The notes: generated by a model not told the origin, from the letters alone. A DNA stretch of 64,000 nucleotides from Siphonodentalium dalli (GCA_032622095.1 CP136066.1:196408816-196472815); one strand, 5' to 3'. Numbered from the stretch's first letter, positions 43,753 through 56,311 are shown. Numbers and translations are program-made.

Positions 43753-44284
43753 GTAAGTTAGTAATTCTTTACTCTAGAACTCGACAAATATGGGGCTATA
43801 CACCTCTAATGAATTAACTGCACTTTCATGTGCTCTTTTATCAAATATGCGAGATAAACATCTTGTCTATTTAAAGTGTCTAAAATGATAAACAAACAGC
43901 ACAACGCTTTAAGTAAATCGTTGCTAATTAAAAGGGCCAGTAATCTGTATTAAAATAATTCTTTATTTGGCGTGATGTTTCGTAGTCAGGGCTTTTTTCA
44001 TGTGAATTAACTTTATTTATCAACTTTCGTCGTGGCCTTTATTTTTTTAAAGGAAATTCCATTAACATTTATCTGGCTTAGGTTACATTGTGGGCAATAA
44101 TTTGCCAAAATATAAAAAGGTGACACCCAAGGGCGTGTGTGTGGAAATTACTAGTAATTTGCTACCACAAATACATGCATAGTTTTATCTGACATTATCC
44201 AGAACAGATAAAGGCATGATCATATAGACATCATACTCTATTGTATGTAGGCAGATCTTATAAAACTATAATTGATTTATACAG

Positions 44285-44392
44285 GGTACAGACACAGATA
44301 AAGAACTTTCGTTACTGAGAACATTGGAGGAGGCAACATCATTTTCCAAAGGAAAGGGGATGAAGAGTAGCACTATTGTTACAATCAAGAAG
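44285..44392 (+). CDS. Exon 5 of the SAMD3-like gene
   Basis: 108 bp, phase 0, acceptor ATTTATACAG, donor GTACTA (weak at +4 and +5). Encodes GTDTDKELSLLRTLEEATSF and a Lys-rich end. It is not a long ORF. It is supported by phase and borders. Confidence 0.6.
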
Positions 44393-44557
44393 GTACTAAT
44401 CAGAACAATTTAACATATCTAAATGCTCTGAAATCATGTTAAGTTAGTACTAATTTATATACTCATTGGATAGGACCTTCATAGTACACCTATTTTCAAA
44501 AAATTAGACTTCGCCTGTGATTGACATATTAGCTTCAAACTGTCATCAGTCTTATAA

Positions 44558-44740
44558 TTGACCCTTTATGACTGGAGCTTCCTCAAATTTTACGAAAACC
44601 CTGTGCCAATGCATTCTCTTATACATGCGAGTCTCCCAATGGGAGCCTCTCATATATAAGAGAATGCATTGTCCTAATAATGTTTAACTTGTAAGCCAGT
44701 GCATTCTCTTATATATGTGAGGCTCCCTATGGGTATCACA
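44558..44740. mobile_element. Family C palindrome-bearing MITE, truncated copy
   Basis: Starts with TTGACCCTTTATGACTGGAG, the left end of the element at 61627 with one base of TTAA mutated. It contains one full palindrome (44605-44672) and the first half of the second (44696-44734), then breaks off. It lies in intron 5. Confidence 0.75.
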
Positions 44741-45211
44741 AATGTATCACACCATTGACATTAATAATAGCAAGTTGCCATCCGGAATAACATACTTAAC
44801 CAATGATAACCGCATGCTCGATCGATTGTTGGAATGAAAAGTAAATTCACAATTTCTGTGCAGCGACTCTGCATATTCTGGTTACCGGTAATTCCATTAG
44901 TTTCATTAGCTGTAAGTTGCTGTAAACAGTTTGTCAATTACCACTGAAAATTCCTTCTCACAACAAAAACACAGCGAGATCACTTATTTGAAATCAGGAG
45001 TAATTGTGCCCATAATATAATCATAAATTGGGTTTTTCTCAAACAAAAGGTCACTGGGATAAACCTATAACCAGTTACTTTTAGTCTTTTTCAGAAAATT
45101 GATATGCTCTTTGAATCTCACATAGCATGGGCCTCATTATTTATCTGTAACATTTTGTTGTGCTAAGCACACTTATCTATCAGATTTTCACAATACTATT
45201 TTTGTTTGCAG

Positions 45212-45520
45212 GGTATTGCAGATAAGGATATAGACAACTGCTGTAAAACACAAGAGAAGACTCCGCCACATCTGCTGCTGTTCATTACAGAGGACTCTAA
45301 TCTACAAGAGGCAGCAATAGTAGGCGATGGGGTTCATGTATTTTGTAAAATAGGACAGGTGTTGCCTGCCTTATTATATCTTCTTTGTTTCTATTATGCC
45401 ATGGACTTGGAATATCCGAGGAAGTATTCCCAACTTATGGGTTTACTGCAGCAGTATGTTGTAGGTGACGCATTTGATGGGAAGCCTTCCGCAAATTTTC
45501 AAAATTCTGTGCATACATAG
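45212..45520 (+). CDS. Exon 6 (last) of the SAMD3-like gene
   Basis: Acceptor TTTGTTTGCAG at 45211; ends with TAG at 45518-45520. Encodes TPPHLLLFITEDSNLQEAAI.., then ..VFCKIGQVLPALLYLLCFYYAMDLEYP.., matching the conserved C-terminal end of SAMD3-like proteins (PHLL..., then a hydrophobic LLLLFYALDIEYP-like strand). The stop codon is TAG, so the standard code applies. Confidence 0.75.
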   Translation, partial: GIADKDIDNCCKTQEKTPPHLLLFITEDSNLQEAAIVGDGVHVFCKIGQVLPALLYLLCFYYAMDLEYPRKYSQLMGLLQQYVVGDAFDGKPSANFQNSVHT

Positions 45521-45559
45521 ATGCTGCAATGAAATGTTAAAATGTCCTGATGTTACTTG

Positions 45560-45819
45560 TTAAATGGAGACTGTACCTAAATAGGCTATTGTGCTCAGCG
45601 AATTATGTAAAATATGGTAATTACAATGATTTATTAGGAAAATAAGTAAATTTCTTAAAGCGTTGACTCATTTTCGTTATAGTTATCAGGTTGTTGTACG
45701 TGGTTCTTTGTATGTAACTCACACTCTTGACTCTAATTCTTGTCTTGGATATTTTCTATATTGAGTATATTAGGAGATGGCCCCATAAATGGCTGGATTT
45801 AGGTACAGTTTCCCTTTAA
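45560..45819. mobile_element. TTAA-flanked MITE (family D)
   Basis: TTAA at 45560-45563 and 45816-45819. The ends ATGGAGACTGTACCTAAAT and, inverted, AGGGAAACTGTACCTAAAT agree at 17 of 19. There is no ORF. A related right half is seen at 49008-49158. TTAA is the piggyBac target. Confidence 0.7.
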
Positions 45820-45847
45820 TGATATTACATGACTCAGCAGCTTGTTA

Positions 45848-46174
45848 TTAAGCAAACCAGTAAAATATATAAATAAAAATCTTAATTAAAAACGGGCGCA
45901 CCACGTTAACAAACGCATCTCTATGGATATAATGCTTCTCAAAGAAGTTTTTCAAATAAGTCCCAATTCTAATGGCCATAAATTGACCCATAATTCCCAA
46001 CACATGAACCAAAATGTCAATGCCAATCGCTCGAGTAAAAGTTATATCTGACAAATCTGATATACTTTTTAAAAACTCATAACACAAGCGATAAACAAAA
46101 TATTTGTGCTGAGCACCTGCTAGTTGGACACTAGCAAACATACCGTCTATTCTAAACAGAGAATTTATTGACAT
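45848..46174 (-). CDS. Unassigned 108-codon ORF
   Basis: Protein-like composition with a hydrophobic central and C-terminal part, but no recognised domain, no visible promoter, and no neighbour on the same strand. It may be a chance ORF or an exon of an unseen minus-strand gene. Reported with low confidence. Confidence 0.15.
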   Translation of the reverse strand: MSINSLFRIDGMFASVQLAGAQHKYFVYRLCYEFLKSISDLSDITFTRAIGIDILVHVLGIMGQFMAIRIGTYLKNFFEKHYIHRDAFVNVVRPFLIKIFIYIFYWFA

Positions 46175-46633
46175 AAAACTCCCTTTTTGTGCTTTACATT
46201 TATTGACATATCTAATGATACATCAATTTACTCATTTCTCAAAGACATGCTCCTGTGATCTAGCCTATACTCTTAATTTTGCAAATAAATGTTAATGCAT
46301 GTTTATTAATTTCAATGAAAATTTCCACCCTGCACGTGTCTTATTTGCACCTTCTGCTGAAATTTTGAGTATGTTCTGTTGTCACATGACGTAGTTGAAC
46401 TGATGATATATTGTGAGTGCGAATAATTTGGCACTACAGCATGGAGCTGCCTGCAAGATTTCAACCATTGATCATGGCTCATTGTGTGTATGGAAAACAA
46501 AACAAACAACATTATATATAAATAAATGTGCTAAGATGGTGCAGATGAGTTTTATGCGATATAGTTCAGCCGAGTATACTGTGCTATGTTTCACCTCATG
46601 TCCAAAATGCACTGAGAATTTCATTAATTGTAG

Positions 46634-47831
46634 TTAAAGGGAAAAAGAAAGCCTAATAGAAATCAGACTGTTACTATATTTAGTATATTAACCATGATGC
46701 AATAAAATAACTCTCATTTCTCAGTTATGCTCAAACATAACGATCGATCGCACCAGACAGTATGAGTATATACATTGAGTTCAAAGAGGGTCATATGATC
46801 CTCTGTGAACTCAATTTATATAACCCTTCTCGCTATTTTACCCCAAGGCAGTCAATATGTGTATACTATAATACTCTTCCACATACATGTATATGCATCA
46901 GTGTTATTTTGTTTTCCACATGCACAATGAGCGATGGTCAAAACTTGCAGGTGGCTCCATTGCCCTTCACGAGATGACATCGGCCCACAGTGTCGGGCAT
47001 CTTTGGTATAATTTGTTGTAATGTCTCCATACCGAATCCTCGTTGACAATCACAACACATACGTGTTGACATTTGTGTTTACATCCATTCGATGGCCTAT
47101 ACATGTCTGATAAGGGTCTCCCAACTGGAAAAATGACTAAATGTTAGTATTTACATGTTTATTATATCAAGCAGTGAACCCCGTTGTATGACTTATCACA
47201 TTTTAATAACAGATAGTAATTTAGATGTGTTAAATCAGACAGTGCATCTTTAAGATGTAACATACACAACGTTAGGCCCCTGAGAATTGAATCGAATCAG
47301 GGTGAGATTCGCTAATCGAATCCCATCCGAATTTAATGTATACATGAGCCAAACCTGGTATGAAAATGCCTGTTTTGTGAACCTGGGAAATTTAGTTCCC
47401 AAAAGTTTAATTCGCGAAAGGTTATTTGTTTGTCGTATTTGCACATACAGAAGTCATGTGAATTTTTCCGATATTTTCAAATTCAAATGTTATGTGACCA
47501 TTAACTGAATATAAGTTAATTGTTCAAAATTATAAAGGAAATCATTTCTGGCTATAATACATGTATGTCTTTAATATTGCTTGGATTTTGCACAGAATAC
47601 TCACAAACATGCCAAAATGATGTTAGAGTCATAGCCTTTATAAATATCTGTACTAAGGATGAGTAACACCAGAAGTGGGGTTGTGGCGGCGTGATATTAT
47701 AAATATGGATATTAGTGATGTGGTATTGTTGTTTGAGCGTAACTGAGAAATGAGAAGTGTTTTATCGCACCATGGTTGACATACTAAATATATTAACGTC
47801 CTGATTTGTTGTGTGTTTCCATCCCCTTTAA
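46634..47831. mobile_element. TTAA-flanked element with ~100-bp inverted ends (family F)
   Basis: TTAA at 46634-46637 and 47828-47831. Starting AGGG, the inverted ends can be followed for about 100 bp (left to about 46739, right from about 47727) with the shared core CTCATTTCTCAGTTA. The 1-kb interior has only short ORFs and no transposase. It is probably a deletion derivative of a piggyBac-like transposon. Confidence 0.75.
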
Positions 47832-48184
47832 GTGGATACGGTTCCCTCCGTGCTTTTCTGAAGTCGAAAATTGTGGATACATCAATCGCTTAAATTAACT
47901 ATGAATTAACATGAAATTAGAGATGAGACATATATACTCTATTCACAATTTTTTTATCGTAATATTCAATATGTCATCTTATTACACACCTACGTCGTTA
48001 ACTAAATATGGTAATGTCACTTGTGAATTATATCATTTCTCGTTACGTCATTGACGTTACATCGCTTACTAATCATGGCTAAAATTTCGGTTGTTAATCT
48101 TTCTCCACATCGGGACTTTCATCCATTAATTATGTGTGTTTTAATCATATTTGGCGAACCAAATTGATGCAGAAGTGTAATAAA
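47832..48184. other. Non-coding spacer
   Basis: AT-rich; nothing recognised. Confidence 0.4.
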
Positions 48185-48330
48185 TAGAGTAATCAATTAG
48201 TTCCGAGAATTACGTTAAATAATTCACTCGAGGTGAGAGACGTTTAGCTAACGCGCACTCGTTTCTTACCGACGTCTCTCGCCTCTCGTGAATTATTTAA
48301 CGTCATTCTCGGAACCAATTGATTACTCTA
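48185..48330. mobile_element. 146-bp foldback hairpin element
   Basis: The whole length is one long imperfect palindrome: left arm TAGAGTAATCAATTAGTTCC.. to about 48243, inverted right arm to 48330, loop about 28 bp. It is bounded by TA, consistent with a minimal Tc1/mariner-type MITE. Confidence 0.75.
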
Positions 48331-48344
48331 TATCATCATTGTCG

Positions 48345-48515
48345 TCATCGTTGACTTCATCATCATTATAATCATCATCTTTATTATGATATCATTATCC
48401 ATTATTATTATCATCATCATCATCAGTCTTCGTTGTCATCACGTCATCATTAGAAGGCTTATCAGCATCATCATAATAGTCATCGCTATCATCATCATCC
48501 TCAACTATCATCAGT
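48345..48515. repeat. (ATC)n-type microsatellite
   Basis: Imperfect TCA/ATC triplets over about 170 bp between two transposon derivatives. Confidence 0.85.
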
Positions 48516-48520
48516 ATGTG

Positions 48521-48920
48521 TTAACCCTTTACCCAACAGAAGGGCCCTGTGCCAATGCATTCTCTTATATATGCGAGTCGACCATAGGTCGCCTCGCATA
48601 TATAAGAGAATGCATTGGCTTAACACATTAAAAATTTTAAAATTGTTAAAGAATGTAAGAAAAAATGGTAAAAAGTGTTAAAAAAAGATTTTTTTTAGGC
48701 CAATGCATTCTCTTATATATGCGAGGCGACCTATGGTCGACTCGCATATATAAGAGAATGCATTGGCACAGGGCATAACTATAACCATCACAATGTGGTC
48801 AATGAGCCGATTCCAATGATATCCATATTTGTATGGTTCTATTGAGACAGACCGAAGATATTTTAGGCTGTTGAAGCTTTATTTGGCCGGTTTTGGCCGG
48901 TTTGTTGGGTAAAGGGTTAA
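48521..48920. mobile_element. Family B palindrome-bearing MITE (TTAA-flanked)
   Basis: TTAA at 48521-48524 and 48917-48920. Inverted ends CCCTTTACCCAACA. Contains two 69-bp palindromes (48551-48619 and 48699-48767) nearly identical to those in family A, although the outer ends and target site are different. No ORF. Confidence 0.85.
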
Positions 48921-49158
48921 GTCACATGTCTCTTTTTATATTCAACATATTATATGCAACAAATTAATGAATTTGAGCCTTTGATTAGTGCAAAATGCAA
49001 GTCATAAACTCATTCTCATTATAGTTACCATGTTGTTTGCACATGTGTGTATTTTGCACTATTCCATGGCTCAAATTCATTCATTTGATGCATATGTTCT
49101 GAGTATAAAAGGAGATGGTCCCAAAAATGGACCGATCAAGTGTAGAGTAACCCTTTAA
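48921..49158. repeat. Half-element related to family D
   Basis: From CTCATTCTCATTATAGTTACC (about 49010; core CATTATAGTTA) to GAGTATAAAAGGAGATGG and CCCTTTAA at 49158 it parallels 45664-45819. The left inverted end is not recognisable; it may be a fusion with family B. Confidence 0.5.
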
Positions 49159-49576
49159 TGAACATATTTCTTCAAGATATGTCTTGATGTTTGGATTTGA
49201 AACTGCGAAGACAACAATTTTGGATTTTGGTTTTCTGTTGTGAAATTACCATTGCTATTTAATGGTTCATGTGGATCTGGTCCAGTGCATTTATAGAAAA
49301 AGCCATTCATTTCTCTAGTTTTAAAATACTATATGGACCACAAAATATGGATTTCAGCTAATTCTCAAAAAATGAAGCTCCAATATTAGATAAACTTGTG
49401 AAGGGGTAGAAAATGGTTATAAAAATGAATGGACTCATGAAATGGAATATTTTATAATGTCCTTGAAAAATCACAAATTGAGATTTTACCAAATTTTCAG
49501 AAAATTTATTCTCCAATTTCACATTTCTTGATTCTTTTTGATTTTTAAAATGTTAATTATAATGGGTCAATGTAAT
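49159..49576. other. Non-coding spacer
   Basis: AT-rich; nothing recognised. Confidence 0.4.
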
Positions 49577-49779
49577 TACAGTAATGCTCTAAGTAATCAA
49601 CTTCTTAACCACAGCAGAAGTATGGGTAACTTCAGGATTATGATTGTTGCCATTCATCCGAAAGCTCTCACCGAGAGCTTTCCGATGAATGGCAACAAGC
49701 CATATTTTCGACTAAATCCTGAAAAGTTACCCATAATTCTGATGTGGTTAAGAAGTCGATTAATTAGGGCATTACTGTA
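49577..49779. mobile_element. 203-bp TA-flanked foldback MITE
   Basis: Flanked by TA (49577-49578 and 49778-49779). The ends CAGTAATGCTCTAA..TAATC and the inverse extend as near-complete arms to a central AAAGCTCTC-ACC-GAGAGCTTT. Other copies: right half at 28504-28588 and an internal piece at 58740-58797. Confidence 0.85.
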
Positions 49780-49952
49780 TTCTTGCTAAGAAACATTGTT
49801 TTTCAATTAGATTGAAGTAAAACCATATAAAATGCACTGGACTAATGTTATTATAGATATATCACCATCATTTGTTGTGAAGTATGTAGTATATAAAACT
49901 GTTTATATGTTGAAAAATTATTTTATTAAGTTTTTGAGAATAAATTTTGTAA
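49780..49952. other. Short spacer
   Basis: Nothing recognised. Confidence 0.3.
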
Positions 49953-52857
49953 AACACATCAGCAGTCAGATGCTCGTAGCCCGTTTATATATAACCATGG
50001 GTATATGCGAAAAATACACAACGAAAACACACTCCACAGTTTGGATCGATAAGTCTTGCCCTGTGTATTTTGATGTTGAAATTTGTGACAATCGGTCTTC
50101 CGTATCATTTCTACAACACAATTATCGTCTTACTTGCAGCACGACTTTATCGTGTGATCGTCACGGAAGCGTTTTCTTTCAGAGTATGGTTAATTAATAC
50201 ATTACCGCCGGTGAAGTGTATTCTCGGATAAGAAACAAATAGGCCTATGCTGAGGGCAGAAACTATAAAGTTGCGAGAGGCACCCCTGGTTGAGTGTGGG
50301 ATATTTGGCACTCGAGACTTGGTTAGAGGGTTTTAGTTGGGGTGGTCTCCACCTTGGAATTTCCAAATGCACCCCACCCCATTGAACCACACCAAACTCA
50401 TAAGTTTGCGTAAATCAATTTGCACCCCCCCCCCTTTTATTTTTCCCAAATGTTCCCTCACAGACTACCAGATGGTAGACTATTCCAAATGAACCAGTAA
50501 TATTGTGGCCACTTGTCGTGCGCGGGGGGGGGGGGGTGCAAAAGATGGTTCGGCCCAGTATGAGATTAAAACATCTTAACATCTAGTGGTATAACACCAC
50601 ACAAATTTACACCCCGATCTATTTTTTCTTAAATTAATTAGCGAGTATCTACTGGCAAGGACACAGAGCACACGCACGGGTCGGCCGATGGTTAGGCCCG
50701 ATGTGAGAACATTTTTGAAATATGAACATGAACATTTGACAATCCTTTAGCATAGACCGGCATCAAGTTTTCCAATTCTGGGAAATTATTAACCTGACAC
50801 TCACCCATAGGTTTCAAAATTGCCAACTGATGGACATTTGAGTCCATAATTTTGCAAATGAAAGGGAAATATGCAAATGTTGGTCTAAAACAACAAATTC
50901 GTCACTAAGAAAGTGTTGGAAAATCAAACTACGAGAACAATTTCAACCTAATTTTGGTGTGAATTTTCCAATTAATTTTGCTCGGGGTATTAGGTATGAC
51001 TACAATTGTGGGGTAAAACCCCTGCATAACCACCCCTGTCGACAAGTCCCTACTTGACACCCCATGCTAAATAATCGATACTAAGTTATGTTGGGTGGCA
51101 CCCGGGGGGGGGGGGTCAGGGGCTACATCCCAGCCCTGTCGGGGAGTCATAGCCATCCCCCGTCGGTGAGTTATGTAATGGTCAACCCGGCAGCTAAAGC
51201 CCCCCCCCCCCCCCCTGTCGGGGATATCCTGGTGCCGCCCCCCGTTTGAAATCATATAAAACTTTTAAAGAAGAAGACCACATATTGAGCAGAAATCAGG
51301 GGGAAACGAGCTCTCGTAACCACAAAAGTGCACTAAAGACATCCCAAGAAATCCAAATTAGATGCAACCGCATATTGTATATATATGGTATCGTTCTGTT
51401 TGCCTCTCTATATCCAGGGACGTTGCTATATGGTTTCCGTTAGGGGGTGTCCACCATGGGAAATTCCAACTGCACCCCCTTGAATCAGAATCACCCCAAA
51501 CACAAATTCCATTTGCACCATCCCCCTTGTACATCAGTGCTCACGCCTAATATCCTATATATATTTCAAAAAAACATGGTTCTATATTCCAGGTTTGAAA
51601 ATTCAGATAGTTTAACCTGATCAATTGCATAAATCATAACATATAATGGTCTAACTCCAGACAAATTCCCACGGATACGGACAAGAGGCGGGGACACACC
51701 GGGTTGACCATGGTTCTTCGGCCCGGTGTGAGAAAATTTTTAAAACTATAAAAGAAAATATTAAATCCTAGCATGCATCTAGACTGGCCTCAACTGAACC
51801 TTTCCTGGTGTTGGAATTTTCAAACCTCATATTCCCCCTCAGGTTGGAAAACTCTCCAACTGATGACTATTTCTGTCCACACGTTTGACCAAATGAAGTA
51901 AAATATTGTTTTGTTAAACTAATTAGCAGTTTTGTTTTGGCCACGGGGGAAGGTACAATGACAACGATAGTCGGCCCGGTGTGCAATTTTTTTTTAATCT
52001 GAACAAGAAAATCTCAAAATCCTAGCATCTAGACTAGCCTCAAACCTTCCTAGAGTTGGACATTTCAAACCCGACACCCCCACTTAGGTTGGAAATTTTC
52101 AACTGATGACAATTCCAATGACAATGTTGACCAAATGCACGACAATATTATTTTCTTAAATTAACTAGCAGTTTTTTGACTGGCCACGGGGGAGGGACCA
52201 GGACACAAATGGTCCAAGTGTTGGAATTTCCAACCTGTCACCCTCCTAAGGTTGGAAATTTCCGACTGATTACCATTTCAGTCCAAAATATTTACCAAAA
52301 ATAGGAAAATATGCAAATAAATTGTTTGAAAATCAAACTACAAGAACATTTTCAACTTAATGTTGGTGTGAAATTTCCAACTAATGTTTTGGCAGGTATG
52401 AAATTTCCAACTGTTGAACATTTTGACCAAAGTTGGGGGGGGGGGGGTGTGAGACACCCCAACCCCTGTCGGCACGTCTCTGTCTATATCATATAAATAC
52501 TTTTTCTAAAAACTCTTAAACCAACTCGACGTGCTATTTCCCATGCGCTCCTGTTGCGCAAATTCTAGTATAAAAAGTGCGTCTATTTCAGACAAAGTTC
52601 AAACAGTAAATGTGACCAGACAAGGCATAGAAACCGCTAATCTCATATTACCAATCTGACAACACCAGTCGAACATGGTTACCTTTCAAAGCAATAACAC
52701 CGGGCACCATGTTACGGACAACCACAGGCACGCACACCATGGATAAATACACGGTAAAAAGAACGGCGTTTTTTTTTTGGTACGGTTATATCTGGCATAT
52801 ACCCATGGTTATATATAAACGGGCTACGAGCATCTGACTGCAGGTGTTTTATTTTCT
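49953..52857. mobile_element. 2.9-kb stretch between ~55-bp inverted repeats
   Basis: The sequence TCAGATGCTCGTAGCCCGTT..ATATATAACCATGGGTATATGC (49967-50009) returns inverted at 52796-52847, and weaker match extends outward (TAAAACAC). Between them lie poly-C/poly-G runs (for example 50424-50434, 50523-50534, 51102-51112, 51198-51213) and a satellite (see next). Either it is one large foldback element or two inverted copies of a short one. No transposase is seen. Confidence 0.55.
50640..52420. repeat. Satellite of about 250-bp units
   Basis: Units with CGGGGGAGG.ACA, then CGGCCCGGTGTGAGAA.TTTTT, then CCTAGCATCTAGAC..GCCTCAA, then TTGGAAATTTTCAACTGATGAC start near 50650, 51675, 51945 and 52190. 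Spacing is irregular and divergence high. Confidence 0.6.
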
Positions 52858-52859
52858 AA

Positions 52860-53190
52860 ATAATAAACACGTCATAGTGTTTATAAAGTGTGTCTGGAAA
52901 ATAAACATGTTGAGTGTTTTATTAAAAACACCATGACATGTTTTTATATAAACACCAGAGTTTATTCATAGTTGGATGGAGTGTTTAATATAAAACACCA
53001 TGACATGTTTTTATGTAAACACTAGTGTGTATTCATAATTGGATTGAGTGTTTATTATAAAACACTGTGACATGTTTTTATATAAACACTGGTGATTTAA
53101 TTATCAAACATGTGTGTTTTTACTAAAACATATCACATGTCTCATAAGTGTGTCTGTCAGGTGTTTTTAATTAAACATTTTTATAGGTAA
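52860..53190. repeat. Tandem repeat, about 67-bp unit
   Basis: GAGTGTTT.AT.ATAAAACACC, then ATGACATGTTTTTAT.TAAACAC, then GT.TATTCATA.TTGGAT repeats from about 52912, 52979 and 53046, with partial units at both sides. Each unit has internal inverted symmetry (GTGTTT/AAACAC). Confidence 0.75.
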
Positions 53191-53412
53191 TTATTTTTTG
53201 CAGTGTATATACTGAATGGAACAAACTGTCGGAATCTACAAAGGGCAGCAGTACAATCGAAGAATTCAAAAAGGAACTCAGCCGTGACAATATGCGTCCA
53301 CCAGCCCATTTTTATCATAGTAAATGCCGTAAATCTCATATCCTTCATATCCGCGCGGTTAAGACTGAATTGTAGCCACCTGCATGAGTCCTCTCCCAGC
53401 ATCTCATCCCCT

Positions 53413-53416
<4 letters not shown>

Positions 53417-53495
<79 letters not shown>

Positions 53496-53510
53496 TCTCT
53501 CTCTCCCTCT
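53417..53510. repeat. (CT)n microsatellite
   Basis: About 90 bp of nearly pure CT. Overlapping ORFs rich in Ser/Leu or Glu/Arg are artefacts. Confidence 0.95.
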
Positions 53511-53585
53511 CCATTCCTCTATATGTCTTTCTCCTTCACAATCTCTCTCCCTGCTTCTCACGACAACAACATTATACTATAATTA

Positions 53586-55441
53586 GGCCAAAAAAAAAAA
53601 GATGCTATGTTTCCGTACATCGACCGACCCTAAAAATAACCCGCCGACCCAGGGGGGGGGGTCGAAATTTTTTTTCAGGCACGTATGGCATTTTTTCCCT
53701 TTCGATCATTTTTTGTACCCACCCACCCCCACCGCCAAATTTTTTTCCGTTTTCCGCAGTTTTTTCCGACCATTTTTTTACACCCACCCCCCTTTTAACA
53801 CTAAAACAGAGATTTGCGGGGGGAAATTCACTGTAAACAGCTGTATATGAATTTCTGTGCGTACTATTTATCATGGATGTTAACATGGACATGTAAATAG
53901 GAATGAGTCATTTTGAGGTCATTCGGCCAAATAAACATGGCTGCCAGCGGCCATCTTGGATTCCAAAATTTGCAACAAAATACAACACGATAACTGCCTG
54001 CAGTCAGTTTACAGTTAGAATTACATTATTTCTCTCATTCAAAGTGGGTTTGAAGCCCAACTCATTGCCAAAACACTAAAAAACAAGCAGGAATATTTTT
54101 GTTTAGTTGCGGAAAAAATTGCTTGGTGGTGGCTTTGACCACCCACCCACCCCGGCATACGTGCCGGAATTTTTTTTTTTCACCCCCCCCCCCTGGCCGA
54201 CCCTAATCTTTTTATTGATATTTTGAGAAAAAGTCAACAACAAAAAAAAATCACTGTTTTTACCACTAATGCTCATAAATATTGATGATCATTAGTGTGC
54301 AAAACACATGGTTTCTAACATATGCTTGTGAAAAGTGACCATGAAGTGACAGTTGTCTCAAAAGCCCCAGGTGTGTGATGGGTTGTGGATTGATGGGCAT
54401 GAATTTTGCAATTTTAATTTCATGAGAGTGGATCTCATGCCTGCTTTACCTGTATGCCTTGTTTGGGACTTATGGAACATACTCATGGGTTCCAAATAAA
54501 CATGCACGCATTTATTATTTTCTTGGAAAATTTCCCCCCTGCACAGTGCTTATTTGAGTCTGCAAGTTTATTAATTTTGTTGCTATGAAAATTGAAATCA
54601 TCACAAACTCAAGATTTCTATATGATTCTGATACCAAATTGATGAGCTTATAATTTTATGCATGTACATATTCAATTATATAGCATACATGTGAACATTT
54701 AAATATTGAATAAAACACTACATGACACATACTATGTTAATTCATATGCTTGACCTACTAGTACTAGTACATGTACTATAATTTTTTTAACTATAGTTGA
54801 TGTTTTGCTCAGAGTTTCCACTGTGCTATTATTTAGGTCTGCACTGTTATTAACTTTCAATGGAATTTTTCCCCTGCACTATTATTTGGGCCTGCACTTT
54901 TTATTTGGAGCCCGAGAGTACCGGTAGGAGCACTATCAACAGACATGGTGTCTGTATATATACATGTATAGAGGTTATCACCACATATGTTAGGGGTACA
55001 GCTACTGTTTCCAAAAACCAGGCATGCTAGGTTGGGTGTACTGGCTACCTCCAGACAATGGGATGTAGTCGTCACAATATAAGTACCGTATAATGGTGGT
55101 ATTATGGGTAAAATTCTTATAAACGTTAGTGACATCAATTTCGTACCAAGATTATAGCCAAATGTATGAAAATGTGGTATGTGAATAATAAATAACATAC
55201 TTAAGCATGAAGTAAGCTTGATCTTTCATCAATCTTAATGTCTATTTCCACTGTGTTTATCAAGTAATACTTTCCCCACAACACAATTTGGCATTTTATG
55301 TCACTTCGGTCGAAGTAATTCAATATTTCAGCAGCTGGATAAAAAATATCAAAATAAAATAATAAAAAAAAAATTCCCTACCTACCTACCCTAATTTTTT
55401 CACTCCGTTATCGGAAACATACAATCTTTTTTTTTTTGGCC
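53586..55441. mobile_element. Nested inverted-repeat element with homopolymer ends
   Basis: The outer ends GGCCAAAAAAAAAAAGAT, followed by TATGTTTCCG (53587; inverted to 55440), match with few differences. An inner pair (GACCCAGGGGGGGGGGTCGA.. near 53647 and its inverse near 54175-54205, both next to GGCACGTATG) defines a smaller element of about 590 bp in the left part. There is no ORF. The rest, 54240-55370, is AT-rich and featureless. Confidence 0.55.
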
Positions 55442-56311
55442 TTAAGATAGTTTCATTCCTTCCCGTCCGATCCCCCCCCCCCCATCTACATTTTTAATGA
55501 AGAGTGGGCGCGAAAACAAAAGGGGAGCAAACTTAATAAAAGCCCTTGGGCTTGTTGTTTAATCCCCTTTCCAATCATCCGATTATATATATTATTCTGA
55601 CTTACTGTAAAATATTTGTCAAATGTTTAAACATGTTATTTTTTGATTGGAATAAAATATGTTTACATCAAATTGGTTAGGGGTGCATGGGGGTATTTTT
55701 CGATACTGAAATGTTGTGCACAAAAAAGGGTATAGTTGTGGAAATGTCATTTTATTTCCAGGAATAATTAAGTAAGACACCATTTCTTTTTGACAACTTA
55801 TGTCGGACGTGGAGTTATAAAAACGCCAAAATATCTCAAGTTTGGCTCAGTACGGTAATGAATCGTGGGCCTGGCTTGACTCTAATTAATACTGTCGCCT
55901 ATGGGACATATATGGGCATTTTTCAAAAAAAGTGGACTATTTCTGTCCATCACCATTTATATTTTAGTAAAGTTTATTAATGATCACATTTTTTTTATTT
56001 TGAGATATAATATGGGATGGGGTCGACTTGTTGCAGACCCTATATCATCCGCTCCTTGATATCTCTACAATCCAGAGGCTCGTAATATGGCCAAAATGGC
56101 CAATTATGCCTGTCCCATTTTCCGAAATCTCCCCAAAAACAGACATTTTTGTATAAAATATGACCATTAAATACCACTTTATTAGACAATTTGCATCATA
56201 TGTAACACGCCTGATCATAAAATCACAAAATATGCACAATTTTTACCAAGTCAAGTAACAGTAATTTAGGTCACAAAAACTGTCCCACGATTGGTGGTCC
56301 CTACTGTTACC
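55442..56311. other. Non-coding spacer
   Basis: Poly-C run near 55471-55482; nothing else recognised. Confidence 0.4.

Noticed and set aside
53181-53836. Overlapping ORFs rich in Leu/Ser or Glu/Arg
   Set aside because: Translations of a CT microsatellite and homopolymers.
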